From: an uncultured Victivallis sp.
GTDB lineage: Bacteria > Verrucomicrobiota > Lentisphaeria > Victivallales > Victivallaceae
Assembly: GCA_944389935.1 (NCBI GenBank)
Contig: CALXOE010000025.1
Location: forward strand, 1 to 46,501
Length of the DNA: 46,501 nucleotides
Direction of reading: 5' to 3'
Part shown: positions 9,556 to 16,923 of the stretch, piece by piece
Numbering within the stretch: position 1 is the stretch's first letter
Layout: every line of letters starts with the position of its first letter
Translations under genes and position numbers: made by a program
The notes under the pieces: generated by a model
The model's database searches: none
What the model saw: only the letters and a program-made list of their open reading frames with translations
What the model was told of the DNA's origin: nothing

Positions 9556-10261
9556 ATGGTTTCGGGCTGTTGCCGCGGCGTTGAATCTGTTTCCGTGCCC
9601 GGTCTGCCGATCCGGGGATGGAGGCGGCATGAACCGGTTCTGCCCCGCATGTGAAGCAAGGATGCACCGGATCACCGGAATCTGCTGCCGGGGATGCGGG
9701 GGAGAGCTCGACACCGCGCTCGCGCTCTGCTCGGCATGCCTCGCTGCGGAGAAGCGGCCGTGGATCGGGGCCGCGGCGGTTTACGAGTACCGCGATCTGA
9801 CCCGTCGGGTGATCCATCGTTTCAAGTTTTACAATCATCCGGAGCTGGCGCGTTCATTCGGCATCGCCGGAGCGGAGTGTATGCGGGGAGTGGAGAATTT
9901 CCGGGCGGAGGTGGTTGTCCCGGTTCCGTTGCATTTCACACGGCACTACTGGCGGTCATTCAATCAGGCGGAGCTGTTCGGGGAAGTCGTGGCCGGGGAA
10001 CTGGGGATTCCGTTGCGCAATGCGCTGGTCCGCATCCGTCGGACGCGCCATCAGTCGCGGCTTTCGCGGGAGGCGAGACGGAAGAATCCTCGCGGGGTAT
10101 TTGCCGTGCGCAATGTGGAGGCGGTGCGGGGGAAATGCGTCCTCCTGGTCGATGACGTTTTCACGACCGGCGCGACGCTCGCATCGGCGGCGAATGTGCT
10201 GCTCAAAGCCGGTTCCGGGCCGGTATTTGTGCTGACCGCCGCTCGAACGCCACGCAACTGA
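9548..10261 (+). CDS. comF: ComF-family amidophosphoribosyltransferase-like protein
   Basis: The product has 237 residues. The N-terminus has paired zinc-binding cysteines (CPVC, CPAC, CCRGC, CSAC), the double zinc ribbon of ComF proteins. The C-terminal half is a type I phosphoribosyltransferase domain with the PRPP loop [14 protein letters not shown] near residue 200. ComF proteins are tied to DNA uptake in naturally competent bacteria, but no other competence gene is in view. The start at 9548 is chosen because it precedes the zinc ribbon and overlaps yraN by only 8 bases; the frame stays open upstream, but that part lies inside yraN. Confidence 0.88.
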   Translation: MREWFRAVAAALNLFPCPVCRSGDGGGMNRFCPACEARMHRITGICCRGCGGELDTALALCSACLAAEKRPWIGAAAVYEYRDLTRRVIHRFKFYNHPELARSFGIAGAECMRGVENFRAEVVVPVPLHFTRHYWRSFNQAELFGEVVAGELGIPLRNALVRIRRTRHQSRLSREARRKNPRGVFAVRNVEAVRGKCVLLVDDVFTTGATLASAANVLLKAGSGPVFVLTAARTPRN

Positions 10262-10292
10262 CGGGGAATGCGGGATATTTTTCTTTCGCAGC

Positions 10293-10321
10293 TTGCGAAC
10301 GGGCGGCAACGGTGATATATT
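10293..10321 (+). promoter_or_regulatory. Probable promoter of tRNA-Val
   Basis: TTGCGA at 10293-10298 and TATATT at 10316-10321 are separated by 17 bases. The tRNA begins 9 bases after the -10 box, as expected for a tRNA promoter. Confidence 0.6.
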
Positions 10322-10329
10322 TAGAAACC

Positions 10330-10408
<79 letters not shown>

Positions 10409-10425
10409 ATTCCACCTCAAACTAA

Positions 10426-10488
10426 CTAATATCGTAGCATGATATTAGATGTTTTTTGCGGGTCTAGTTGTAGCAGTTTTGTAGCAGT
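10426..10488 (+). promoter_or_regulatory. Candidate integrase arm-type sites by attL
   Basis: TTGTAGCAGT occurs twice, at 10468-10477 and 10479-10488, 11 bp apart. A further GTAGCA (10434-10439) is the loop of a perfect 8-bp inverted repeat (10426-10433 with 10441-10448). Near attR a similar pair, TGTAACA at 46173 and TGTAGCA at 46184, has the same 11-bp spacing. Matching pairs at both ends suggest integrase arm-binding sites; this is inference. Confidence 0.5.
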
Positions 10489-11273
10489 CAATCTTCCCAC
10501 GTCCAGCCTCGCCACTGGTGGATTTTTTTGAGGGCCTTTTCTTGACGCCATGGCGCGAGTTTTTGAAGGTAGTTTGCCGCTGCAGGGGTGGAGTGAGACT
10601 CGACTAAATATTCAGGGGGGAAGAGCTCTTTGTGAGATCTGATAAAGTAGTTGAGGTTGCGAAACCGGTACACCGTTCCGTCCGGCGCGCGGAAGCTCCA
10701 CTCGCGCGCTCGAGCGTTTTCAGGCGTCGAGGCGGTTCGCGGATTCGTCCTGTGACCCTCGCGCATCGCGCTCAAATCCTGCGTGCTTGCGATGCGCGAA
10801 TGAAGAATCTTGTAGCATTCAGCAGAGCAGGTTTTCGCCTGTTGTGACGCTGGTTTGTAGAACGTTTTACCGCAAACGACACAAGTTTCTGCGTTGCGGC
10901 CCCGTGCCCGGTTCGTGCAGCTTCTCGAGCAGTACGTGTGCTCCTGGAATCGCTTGCAGGTGAACTCCCGTCCGCAGATCGGGCAGTTTTTGTGCAGCAC
11001 ATTTCCGTACCGGTCAAGCAAGGTTTTCTTGACCTTGCGCGCAATCTGCTCTTGCTTGCACTTTTGAGAGCAGGTCTTGCGCACGGAATAACCGGTCACG
11101 GTAAATTCACGACCGCAGTTTTCGCAGATGCGGACGTGTTTCTGTGCCGGGCGAACCGGCAAGACGGCGTTCCGGCGCATCAGCTCCCGCCAGCATTCCC
11201 GGGAGCAGGTCGTCGCCGTGCTCTTTTTTGCGGGCGTGAATTCGCGCCCGCAAACTGCGCATTTCCTCACCAT
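10488..11273 (-). CDS. Four-module zinc-finger protein of unknown function
   Basis: A 261-residue phage-end protein. Four modules of the form CxxC-x14-CxxxC repeat with identical spacing: Cys 5/8/23/27, 50/53/68/72, 97/100/115/119 and 131/134/149/153; each starts CxxCGxxF. The last 80 residues form a separate region with FRAPDGTVYRFRNLNYFIR and LFPPEYL. I do not recognise the C-terminal region with certainty; short regions of this style occur in phage proteins linked to DNA binding. It is the last gene before attL, a usual cargo position, and its start overlaps the end of the next upstream gene by 7 bases. Confidence 0.8.
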   Translation of the reverse strand: MVRKCAVCGREFTPAKKSTATTCSRECWRELMRRNAVLPVRPAQKHVRICENCGREFTVTGYSVRKTCSQKCKQEQIARKVKKTLLDRYGNVLHKNCPICGREFTCKRFQEHTYCSRSCTNRARGRNAETCVVCGKTFYKPASQQAKTCSAECYKILHSRIASTQDLSAMREGHRTNPRTASTPENARAREWSFRAPDGTVYRFRNLNYFIRSHKELFPPEYLVESHSTPAAANYLQKLAPWRQEKALKKIHQWRGWTWED

Positions 11274-11500
11274 GATGCCGGGCAGACGTCGTAGCTATAT
11301 TTCCCGTTCATTGCGTGAAGCTCATCCGAGTTTTCCTCAAAGACTTCCTTCGCCTCCCTCGGGCAGTCACCGAGATCCCAGTGATCGAGAACATGCTGCA
11401 GCGCAGCGCGCGGATTTTCAGCGTCTACGGTGGCTTCAGTGACTACTTTGTCCTGATATCCCTGCTGATCCCACGTATAAATGTTGACCGCAAACTTCAT
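11267..11500 (-). CDS. Small hypothetical protein
   Basis: A 77-residue protein beginning MKFAVNIYTWDQQGYQDK. It looks like a compact alpha/beta protein: a first strand, then a helix (NPRAALQHVLDHW), with no motif I recognise. A strong AGGAGGAATG-type ribosome-binding site precedes it. It lies between the regulator-like gene at 11504 and the zinc-finger gene and overlaps the latter by 7 bases, so the three probably form one unit. Confidence 0.7.
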   Translation of the reverse strand: MKFAVNIYTWDQQGYQDKVVTEATVDAENPRAALQHVLDHWDLGDCPREAKEVFEENSDELHAMNGKYSYDVCPASW

Positions 11501-11503
11501 TTT

Positions 11504-11944
11504 TCATTCCTCCTTTTTAATTATTTCAACAATCTGACGCAGCTTGCGGGCGGCGGCTCCGGAGCGGAGGCCGCGAACTGCCGCGCGCGCCTCCATTGCC
11601 AGCGCAAAGGCGTTTTCCCGGAGCTCTGCCGGGACTTCCTGCCGGTTCCGGTACTTGTACCATGTGACCTCGGCGATGCCGAGGCCCTCGGCCCATGCGG
11701 CGGTCGTGAGTCCGGAAAACTTGAACAGGTCAAGCACTGTGATTTCAGGAAGAGATTTCACCGCCTCAAAAGCCCCGCGTCCGTCCTTGATGTAATCCGT
11801 GCAGGCGGCGTTTAAAATAAACTCTGCCGGGCCGGAGAGTTTCACGCCGTTCGGCAAAATTGCAACCAGATCCCCCGGTTGCGGCTCGAGCGGGCGGTCA
11901 TCCTGAAAATCGGATGCCACATCGATGTTTTTTTCTTCATTCAT
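11504..11944 (-). CDS. Hypothetical protein with HTH-like C-terminal half
   Basis: The product has 146 residues. The start at 11944 is chosen because GAGGTGACAAG sits directly before it; the frame is open further upstream but runs through a terminator. The first 40 residues are acidic. Residues 80-115 (LDLFKFSGLTTAAWAEGLG, then VTWYKYRNRQ) have helix-turn-helix character, so a DNA-binding role is possible. The C-terminus is Ala/Arg-rich and helical. It is 3 bases before the 77-residue gene. Confidence 0.65.
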   Translation of the reverse strand: MNEEKNIDVASDFQDDRPLEPQPGDLVAILPNGVKLSGPAEFILNAACTDYIKDGRGAFEAVKSLPEITVLDLFKFSGLTTAAWAEGLGIAEVTWYKYRNRQEVPAELRENAFALAMEARAAVRGLRSGAAARKLRQIVEIIKKEE

Positions 11945-11956
11945 CTTGTCACCTCG

Positions 11957-11980
11957 AAAAGCCCCGGATTGCTCCGGGGC
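11957..11980 (-). terminator. Rho-independent terminator/attenuator between small phage genes
   Basis: On the - strand GCCCCGGA (11980-11973) pairs with TCCGGGGC (11968-11961) around a 4-base loop, followed by TTTT. It ends the 69-residue gene upstream and lies right before the ribosome-binding site of the next gene, so it could attenuate the last three genes. Confidence 0.65.
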
Positions 11981-11993
11981 GGTGGTGGGTTGG

Positions 11994-12203
11994 TTACCGG
12001 GCCTCTTTCCAGTTTTCTGCAAAATTATTGCAGATCTGATGCCGGATCAGTTTGCCGTTCTGGTCGTAGACCTTGAAACCATCGGCGGCGAGGCCAGCCG
12101 CGCTGACCTCACGCTCGTGACGACGACCTGCTGCGACCGCAGCACGTTCCGTTTTCGCAACCGCGATGACGACCGAACCAGTGATGTTTTTGACAGTGTA
12201 CAT
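11994..12203 (-). CDS. Small hypothetical protein
   Basis: The product has 69 residues, starts MYTVKNITGSVVIAVAKT and is rich in Ala and charged residues. AAAGGAC is the ribosome-binding site. It has its own promoter (12270-12297) with an 80-base leader holding a GGGAGG/CCTCCC hairpin (12235-12252). No family is recognised. Standing alone between two terminators with its own promoter is typical of a gene expressed from the lysogen; that is inference. Confidence 0.6.
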   Translation of the reverse strand: MYTVKNITGSVVIAVAKTERAAVAAGRRHEREVSAAGLAADGFKVYDQNGKLIRHQICNNFAENWKEAR

Positions 12204-12234
12204 TTTTTTTGTCCTTTCGTTTGGTTTGTTACCA

Positions 12235-12252
12235 GGGAGGTTGCCGCCTCCC
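12235..12252 (-). promoter_or_regulatory. Leader hairpin of the 69-residue gene
   Basis: A perfect 6-bp stem GGGAGG/CCTCCC with a 6-base loop in the 5' leader, about 30 bases before the start codon. A control role is possible but unproven. Confidence 0.35.
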
Positions 12253-12269
12253 TTTCTTGTTACATCATT

Positions 12270-12297
12270 AATATATACGTATTCTTGATGTTTTCAA
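12270..12297 (-). promoter_or_regulatory. Probable promoter within the prophage left end
   Basis: On the - strand TTGAAA (12297-12292) and TATATT (12275-12270) are 16 bases apart in a very AT-rich stretch. This is one of the best promoter matches in the window and lies just after the terminator of the late operon, so the gene at 11994 could be expressed independently. Confidence 0.6.
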
Positions 12298-12339
12298 GTG
12301 TAAAATATAACTTTTTTTGATATTTTTTCGTTTTTTTAT

Positions 12340-12402
12340 AAAAAATGCCGGAGAGCGGCAACCCTCCGGCGGCGTGCAGGTGGACAAAAAAAAGACCTGC
12401 AC
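12340..12402 (-). terminator. Tandem hairpins ending the late operon
   Basis: First on the - strand, GTGCAGGT/ACCTGCAC (12402-12374) forms an 8-bp stem with a T-rich loop. Then GCCGGAG/CTCCGGC (12370-12347) forms a 7-bp stem followed by CATTTTTTAT. The second is a good intrinsic terminator 35 bases after the lipoprotein gene. Confidence 0.8.
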
Positions 12403-12437
12403 CCGATTAATGTAGCGCAGGTCTCGGAAAAATCAAA

Positions 12438-12959
12438 TCACTCGGCGTCGGATTCCTCCGGCGGGCGGTCGAGTTTTGAGAACGCATCGAAGCGGGCGGC
12501 GGTCTCGGCGGCAGTCTCTCCCGGCGAACCGATGTAGCTGATCGATTCCGTGCTGGCATCGATCCCGAAGAGTTCTCCGAAGAAGCTGTTTCGTTTTGCC
12601 TTGACGAACACGACTTGCGTCTGCGTCCCCTCGGCGACGGCGGGGGCGGTGGCGATCGTGTTCACCGCGCCCCCTACGATCAAATTTGGGAGAATCGTTC
12701 CCGATGTCACTCCCCCGATCGTTTCGAGTTTGAATGCGTCCACGCCGCTGCTGATCGCGACGGCCTTGCTCTCCAATGCGGAACACCCGGAGAGCGCAAA
12801 CAGCGTCAGCAGGGCCGCGAGAGCCGTCAGCGTGCCCGGAATGCGAAACGTCTTTCTCTCCTTGAATTCCTCTTTCTTGCCCTTGTTCCAGTTTGCCACC
12901 GGGCGGAAGTATCCGCACACCCGGCTGTAGACTTCACATTTTTCGTTGCACTTGCTCAT
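12438..12959 (-). CDS. Lipoprotein with an NrdD-like zinc region at its N-terminus
   Basis: The product has 173 residues. The start at 12959 is chosen from GAGGAGGATTGAAA upstream. Residues 40-59 form a lipoprotein signal: a hydrophobic stretch (TLTALAALLTLFALSGC) ending in a lipobox with Cys59. Unusually, about 38 residues precede it: MSKCNEKCEVYSRVCGYFRP, then VANWNKGKKEEFKER. These resemble the C-terminal part of anaerobic ribonucleotide reductase (VYSR-TGYYRPV-NWN-GK-EF). The mature part is small and Ala/Gly/Thr-rich. In its lysis-module position, an outer-membrane spanin (Rz1-like) is the best guess. A translation start nearer the signal peptide is an alternative. Confidence 0.75.
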   Translation of the reverse strand: MSKCNEKCEVYSRVCGYFRPVANWNKGKKEEFKERKTFRIPGTLTALAALLTLFALSGCSALESKAVAISSGVDAFKLETIGGVTSGTILPNLIVGGAVNTIATAPAVAEGTQTQVVFVKAKRNSFFGELFGIDASTESISYIGSPGETAAETAARFDAFSKLDRPPEESDAE

Positions 12960-12961
12960 TT

Positions 12962-13219
12962 TCAATCCTCCTCTTTTTTGATTCGTAATGGAGTGCCCGG
13001 GTTGAGCCGGTTATGACACTCCTCAATCGCAGCCAGCTGATTCCCGTGATTTCTCACCCTATGATCAAGGTCCGCCAGCTTTTCCCCGTGATCGTCCATT
13101 CTCCGGTTGCACTCGGAGAACGGAACCCTGTGCTCCACATCCTTGCGGAGCGCCCGCATTTCCCACGCAATCCAGCCGAGGATTGCTGTTCCTATCCAGC
13201 GTATCCACTCCTCACCCAT
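12962..13219 (-). CDS. Single-TM coiled-coil protein, possible inner-membrane spanin
   Basis: The product has 85 residues. The start at 13219 is supported by GGGAG 7 bases upstream. Residues 4-20 (EWIRWIGTAILGWIAWEM) form one membrane segment. The rest is charged and coiled-coil-like, with heptads around DDHGEKLADLDHRVRNHGNQL. This layout fits an Rz-type i-spanin (or a small holin-like protein), and the next gene is a lipoprotein as expected for an i-/o-spanin pair. It overlaps the upstream gene by 8 bases. Confidence 0.65.
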   Translation of the reverse strand: MGEEWIRWIGTAILGWIAWEMRALRKDVEHRVPFSECNRRMDDHGEKLADLDHRVRNHGNQLAAIEECHNRLNPGTPLRIKKEED

Positions 13220-13616
13220 TCGCGCACTCCCGGTAGTTCCACGCGAGGAAGCCGAATGCGCGCAGGATTTTGTAGAACTTCCGCATTTTCCACTTGACGT
13301 AGTACCGCAGCGGATTATACCAGCTGTATCGCGCATCCGCGAGCTTGTAGCCGTTTTCGAGCATCTCGTTGTCTGCTGCCTTGCGCTCTTCCGTCGTGCC
13401 TCCGATCTCGTAGCGGATATCGTGAATATCCGCAGCGAGCACGAGCGTTGGGTTTAACGAGCTGATGAGCTTCCGGGCTGAATCGGGCATCCACTCCGCG
13501 CCGATCCCGTTGCAGACTTTGACTGCCCGTTCCCGATCTTCGAGCAGCGCTGCGCCGGAAAGATTGAGTTCGTTCGCGAGCTGGATCTTCTCTTCGATCT
13601 CATTCAGACTGTACAT
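13212..13616 (-). CDS. Phage protein with phospholipase A2-like HD..Y motif
   Basis: The product has 134 residues. The start at 13616 is chosen because GGGAGGGG is 6 bases before it; an ATG at 13637 would include that site in the coding region. The centre carries CNGIGAEWMP (35-44), then AADIHDIRYEIGG (61-73) and ADNEML (81-86). The His65-Asp66-x-x-Tyr69 plus downstream Ala-Asp resembles the catalytic pattern of parvovirus-type phospholipase A2 domains and a widespread uncharacterised phage family. The C-terminus is basic and aromatic. It lies just before the TM/lipoprotein pair, so a role in lysis or membrane attack is possible but unproven. Confidence 0.65.
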   Translation of the reverse strand: MYSLNEIEEKIQLANELNLSGAALLEDRERAVKVCNGIGAEWMPDSARKLISSLNPTLVLAADIHDIRYEIGGTTEERKAADNEMLENGYKLADARYSWYNPLRYYVKWKMRKFYKILRAFGFLAWNYRECANG

Positions 13617-14046
13617 CGGTTTCCCCTCCCTGTTCATTCATTTTCGCGCGCACCTGATCGAGCGTCAGGCCGAACACTTCGAGCCAGGCGGGTACGCGGG
13701 AATCGAGCAGATCGATCATCCCGCCCGGCGCGGCGTTCGTGGTCAGCAACGCAAGCCCCATGATCCCGGCTTTGAACGATTCCGGGTCTTGCAGCTTTGC
13801 CGCCAGTTGTTCCGCCGGAACGAGCGCATAAAGTGCGTCAAGGAACTGCTCCTTGTTCACCCATTCCGAAGTCGTTTCCGGCCGCGGCGCCATCCCGGCG
13901 AGATACCAGCCGCCGGACGCAGCCTGTTCCACGTCCATCAGCTCCATGCCCTGCGACTCGTAGTATTCTGCCGCGCTTTCACTCTCCCCGAGGCCGACGA
14001 TGCAGGCCCCGGTTTCCTCATTCACGATCTTCGCGTATTTTTGCAT
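13600..14046 (-). CDS. Hypothetical protein after the tail fibre gene
   Basis: The product has 148 residues. GAGGAGGTG lies directly before ATG 14046; the in-frame GTG at 14052 is part of that site and is rejected. The protein is acidic and helical (KEQFLDALYALVPAEQLAAKL, GGMIDLLDSRVPAWLEVFGLTL). It starts 11 bases after the fibre gene and overlaps the next gene by 17 bases. A tail-fibre assembly or chaperone role would fit the position; no motif proves it. Confidence 0.6.
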   Translation of the reverse strand: MQKYAKIVNEETGACIVGLGESESAAEYYESQGMELMDVEQAASGGWYLAGMAPRPETTSEWVNKEQFLDALYALVPAEQLAAKLQDPESFKAGIMGLALLTTNAAPGGMIDLLDSRVPAWLEVFGLTLDQVRAKMNEQGGETDVQSE

Positions 14047-14056
14047 GTTCACCTCC

Positions 14057-15832
14057 TCAATACGGATAGAAAATCAGCGTTCCGGCTGCGCTTCCCGTGA
14101 CCGTGTCGCCCTTGTTGACAGGGACGCAGCAGCTTGCTGTCGCCCCGCTCGCGGCAGATACGACCGTCCCGCCGTTGATCGCGTATGACCCCCCTGCGCT
14201 GGTGACTGCGTACAGCCAGCCGCCGCCGGTGAATGTGTGACTGTTCCCCCCTGACGTGTATGCAGAAGTGAGATCTGTTTTTGCGTTGTACCGGGGAGCA
14301 ATCCCGCCGGATACCGACAGTTTCCCAACAACAGTCAACGTTCCGGAGGCGGTCTCGTAAATCCGGCTTGTGTAGTCCCCGGAATCATTGTTGAAATGGA
14401 AATCGATATAGGGCGAAGCCCCGGAAATCTCGATCCCGCTGTTAAATGTCGGATGATTTTTGACTACATAGGTTTCCGCGATGTTCTTCCCGGTGCCGTC
14501 GTATACGGCTTTCCCGTTGATGTCGCATTGCCCGGTCGAAAGGTTGATCGTCAACGGACGGAAATCATTGTACGATCCATTCTGATCCCCGGCGTTTGTC
14601 AAAAGGATGTACAGATTTCTCCCGTCGTTGCGGAAGAAAGTCCCGTACTCCCCCTGAATCATTCGGAACGTATTAAATGCCGTGCTTTTGAGTTCCCCGG
14701 TCAGCGTGCCGCCGGAGAGCGGGAGTTTATCCGGGTGCGCGGAGGAGTTCTGATTGTGCGCGGAGATTTTTGAGTCGACCATTTCCGCGGCGACGTTCGG
14801 ATCGCCGGGATCGCCCTGCGGGCCCTGTTCTCCCTGCGGTCCTGGGTCTCCCTTATCGCCCTTTTCACCTTGCGACCCCTGGGCTCCGGTTGCGCCGGTG
14901 TCGCCGCGCGGGATCGTAATGTTCAAAACCTGATTCGGAGATTCCCCGGTAATCGATGCAGCGGCTTGCGTCCCCGGTTCCCCGGTCGTAACCGTGCCGA
15001 TCGTGAGCACGTTTGCCGGGCCGGGCGCTCCATCGGCTCCGGCAGGCCCCTGCGGACCCTGTTCGCCTTGAGGTCCCTGCGCACCGGGGTCGCCAGTGTC
15101 GCCCTTTTCCCCTTGCGGACCCTGCGCACCGGTTGCTCCGGGCTCTCCCTGCTCTCCCTGAATTCCCTGATCGCCCTTATCGCCTTTTTCGCCCTGCGGA
15201 CCTTTGATGTCGACCGGATCAGGGTTTTCAAGCCCCTGATCGTTCGTCCACGAGATCACGCCCTCCGCGCTTACCGCCGGAATGAACGTCGCCCCGTTTT
15301 TCCCCGGCGTTCCGCCGCCTCCGCTCGATGCCGGAACGGTGATCTGTTTTCCCTTCACCGGCAGCGGATCCCCGTCCTCGGTGATGAACTCGACCGCGCC
15401 CGTGACGCCGTTCACGCTCGTGACACCGGCGCCCGGATTCGGCGCAGGATGATCGTCCGTCCCGGCGATTCGAGGATCGCAGTAGAAAAAATCATGCAGC
15501 AGGGATTCCCCCGGGCCGCCGTCTGCGTCCTCGCGGATCAGTTCGACGAACAGTTTCTCGCCCGGCTGCCGCGGCTTCGTCCAAAATCCCTGCGTGTCCG
15601 TCGAAACAACAAACGCGAGTTCGCCCGGCTCGTCGAGTGTCGTTTCAGCTTGCATCATGACGTTCGTTCTCCGGAACGTGATGTCGCCGGAGAGCGTGTA
15701 TTTGCCCGGTGAAAACTCCCCGGCGAACTCGATCCGGTACTCCACGCCAGCGGTCAAAGTCGGCCGCAGCCGGGCCGGGAGGATTCCCCCCGCCTCGCCA
15801 GTAAGATTCCCGTTGTTAATGAAAAATTTCAT
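14057..15832 (-). CDS. Collagen-like tail fibre protein
   Basis: The product has 591 residues. The N-terminal 200 residues are beta-rich and probably attach to the tail. Two uninterrupted Gly-X-Y blocks follow: residues 211-273 (21 triplets) and 310-345 (12 triplets), rich in GPQ, GEK, GDK and GEQ. Between and after them are beta-rich segments, and the C-terminus (Gly/Ser/Thr/aromatic) is likely the receptor-binding tip. Collagen-like trimers are common in phage fibres. GGAGGAAACGC precedes the start, which overlaps the next upstream gene by 4 bases. It is the likely host-range determinant. Confidence 0.88.
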   Translation of the reverse strand: MKFFINNGNLTGEAGGILPARLRPTLTAGVEYRIEFAGEFSPGKYTLSGDITFRRTNVMMQAETTLDEPGELAFVVSTDTQGFWTKPRQPGEKLFVELIREDADGGPGESLLHDFFYCDPRIAGTDDHPAPNPGAGVTSVNGVTGAVEFITEDGDPLPVKGKQITVPASSGGGGTPGKNGATFIPAVSAEGVISWTNDQGLENPDPVDIKGPQGEKGDKGDQGIQGEQGEPGATGAQGPQGEKGDTGDPGAQGPQGEQGPQGPAGADGAPGPANVLTIGTVTTGEPGTQAAASITGESPNQVLNITIPRGDTGATGAQGSQGEKGDKGDPGPQGEQGPQGDPGDPNVAAEMVDSKISAHNQNSSAHPDKLPLSGGTLTGELKSTAFNTFRMIQGEYGTFFRNDGRNLYILLTNAGDQNGSYNDFRPLTINLSTGQCDINGKAVYDGTGKNIAETYVVKNHPTFNSGIEISGASPYIDFHFNNDSGDYTSRIYETASGTLTVVGKLSVSGGIAPRYNAKTDLTSAYTSGGNSHTFTGGGWLYAVTSAGGSYAINGGTVVSAASGATASCCVPVNKGDTVTGSAAGTLIFYPY

Positions 15833-16923
15833 GCGTTTCCTCCCTCCTGGATCGGGTTAAAATAAACGTATGGCGGTGTCGGCAATGACGGTATTTTGAC
15901 CTCGACTCTTCCGCTGCGCACATATTGAGTTGCGCAATAAAACAGGTCTGAATCTTCTTGCGCTTCAGTCATCGTGTTTGAAAAGTGATAATCCGGATCA
16001 TCATATATATGAAGATCAAATGAATCAGAAACCCCGTTTGTCACAGTTCCGTAAAAATATGTTCCTCGTTCTGGATAATCGGTAATCATATATGTATCGT
16101 CTTTTTTTCGCCTTGTCCACTTTGCGTAATTAACCCATTGCGCCCGGCAGTCAAAATTTACGTACGAATTTTCACTGTAAAAGCGTACGATTTTAGCTCG
16201 CATAACAGTTTTTTGATATATTGCAGACGACGAAGGTCCCAATGATCCAAAAATTCCGTTTACAAAATTGTAAGTGTTCAGTGAATTTGCTGAAACCCAT
16301 CCGAGAGCAAGTGATTCCGCTTTTTCATAATATTCGTCAACCGTTTCAGCGTTAGGACGAGTCCCTGATGAGGCATAATTATCCACAATTTTACCATTTG
16401 AAAGTTTAACCGATGAGCCGTTTTTTGTATAAACAAGAGTATACCCGCGCGGGTATTCCATGAGATTCTCATAAGTAGCTTCGCGAAAACTTTCAACAAA
16501 AATTTGCGCATCAACATCAAAAACGGGGTAAATGAGTTCATTCAACCAGTTATATACGCAAAACAGCCACTCCGCAGAAAAAAACTGGGTTAATCGAATT
16601 TTGTACAATTCTCGCGGATCACCGTATTTTTCAATGAGTGAATTGTATCCAATCCCAGCAGGACGAATAAACCCTGTTTCTGAAATATTCGGAAAAAAAT
16701 AACCCGTCATGCTAACCAGTTTATTCGAAATGGTTGATTTTATACTCGTGAAATTTGTTTCATCTCGCAATAAAAATCGACCGAACGAAACGGGAGTAAT
16801 AACCGTTTTGCCCTGAACCTCATTCAACCACGCAATCCGTTCATTGATTGCGTCAATAAAGATATGAATATAGTCAGGACTCAATAACCTGCATCCGGCT
16901 GTAATTTCAACTGGCCAGCTCAT
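15829..16923 (-). CDS. AT-rich tail-region protein of unknown function
   Basis: The product has 364 residues, with many Tyr, Asn, Phe and Ile. There is no signal peptide or motif that I recognise. The start overlaps the preceding gene in an ATGA arrangement. The stretch 15,950-16,900 is visibly AT-richer than the genes on both sides, with codon choice to match, which points to recent replacement or transfer. Its place between tail genes and the fibre suggests a structural or receptor-related role; this rests on position alone. Confidence 0.7.
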   Translation of the reverse strand: MSWPVEITAGCRLLSPDYIHIFIDAINERIAWLNEVQGKTVITPVSFGRFLLRDETNFTSIKSTISNKLVSMTGYFFPNISETGFIRPAGIGYNSLIEKYGDPRELYKIRLTQFFSAEWLFCVYNWLNELIYPVFDVDAQIFVESFREATYENLMEYPRGYTLVYTKNGSSVKLSNGKIVDNYASSGTRPNAETVDEYYEKAESLALGWVSANSLNTYNFVNGIFGSLGPSSSAIYQKTVMRAKIVRFYSENSYVNFDCRAQWVNYAKWTRRKKDDTYMITDYPERGTYFYGTVTNGVSDSFDLHIYDDPDYHFSNTMTEAQEDSDLFYCATQYVRSGRVEVKIPSLPTPPYVYFNPIQEGGNA

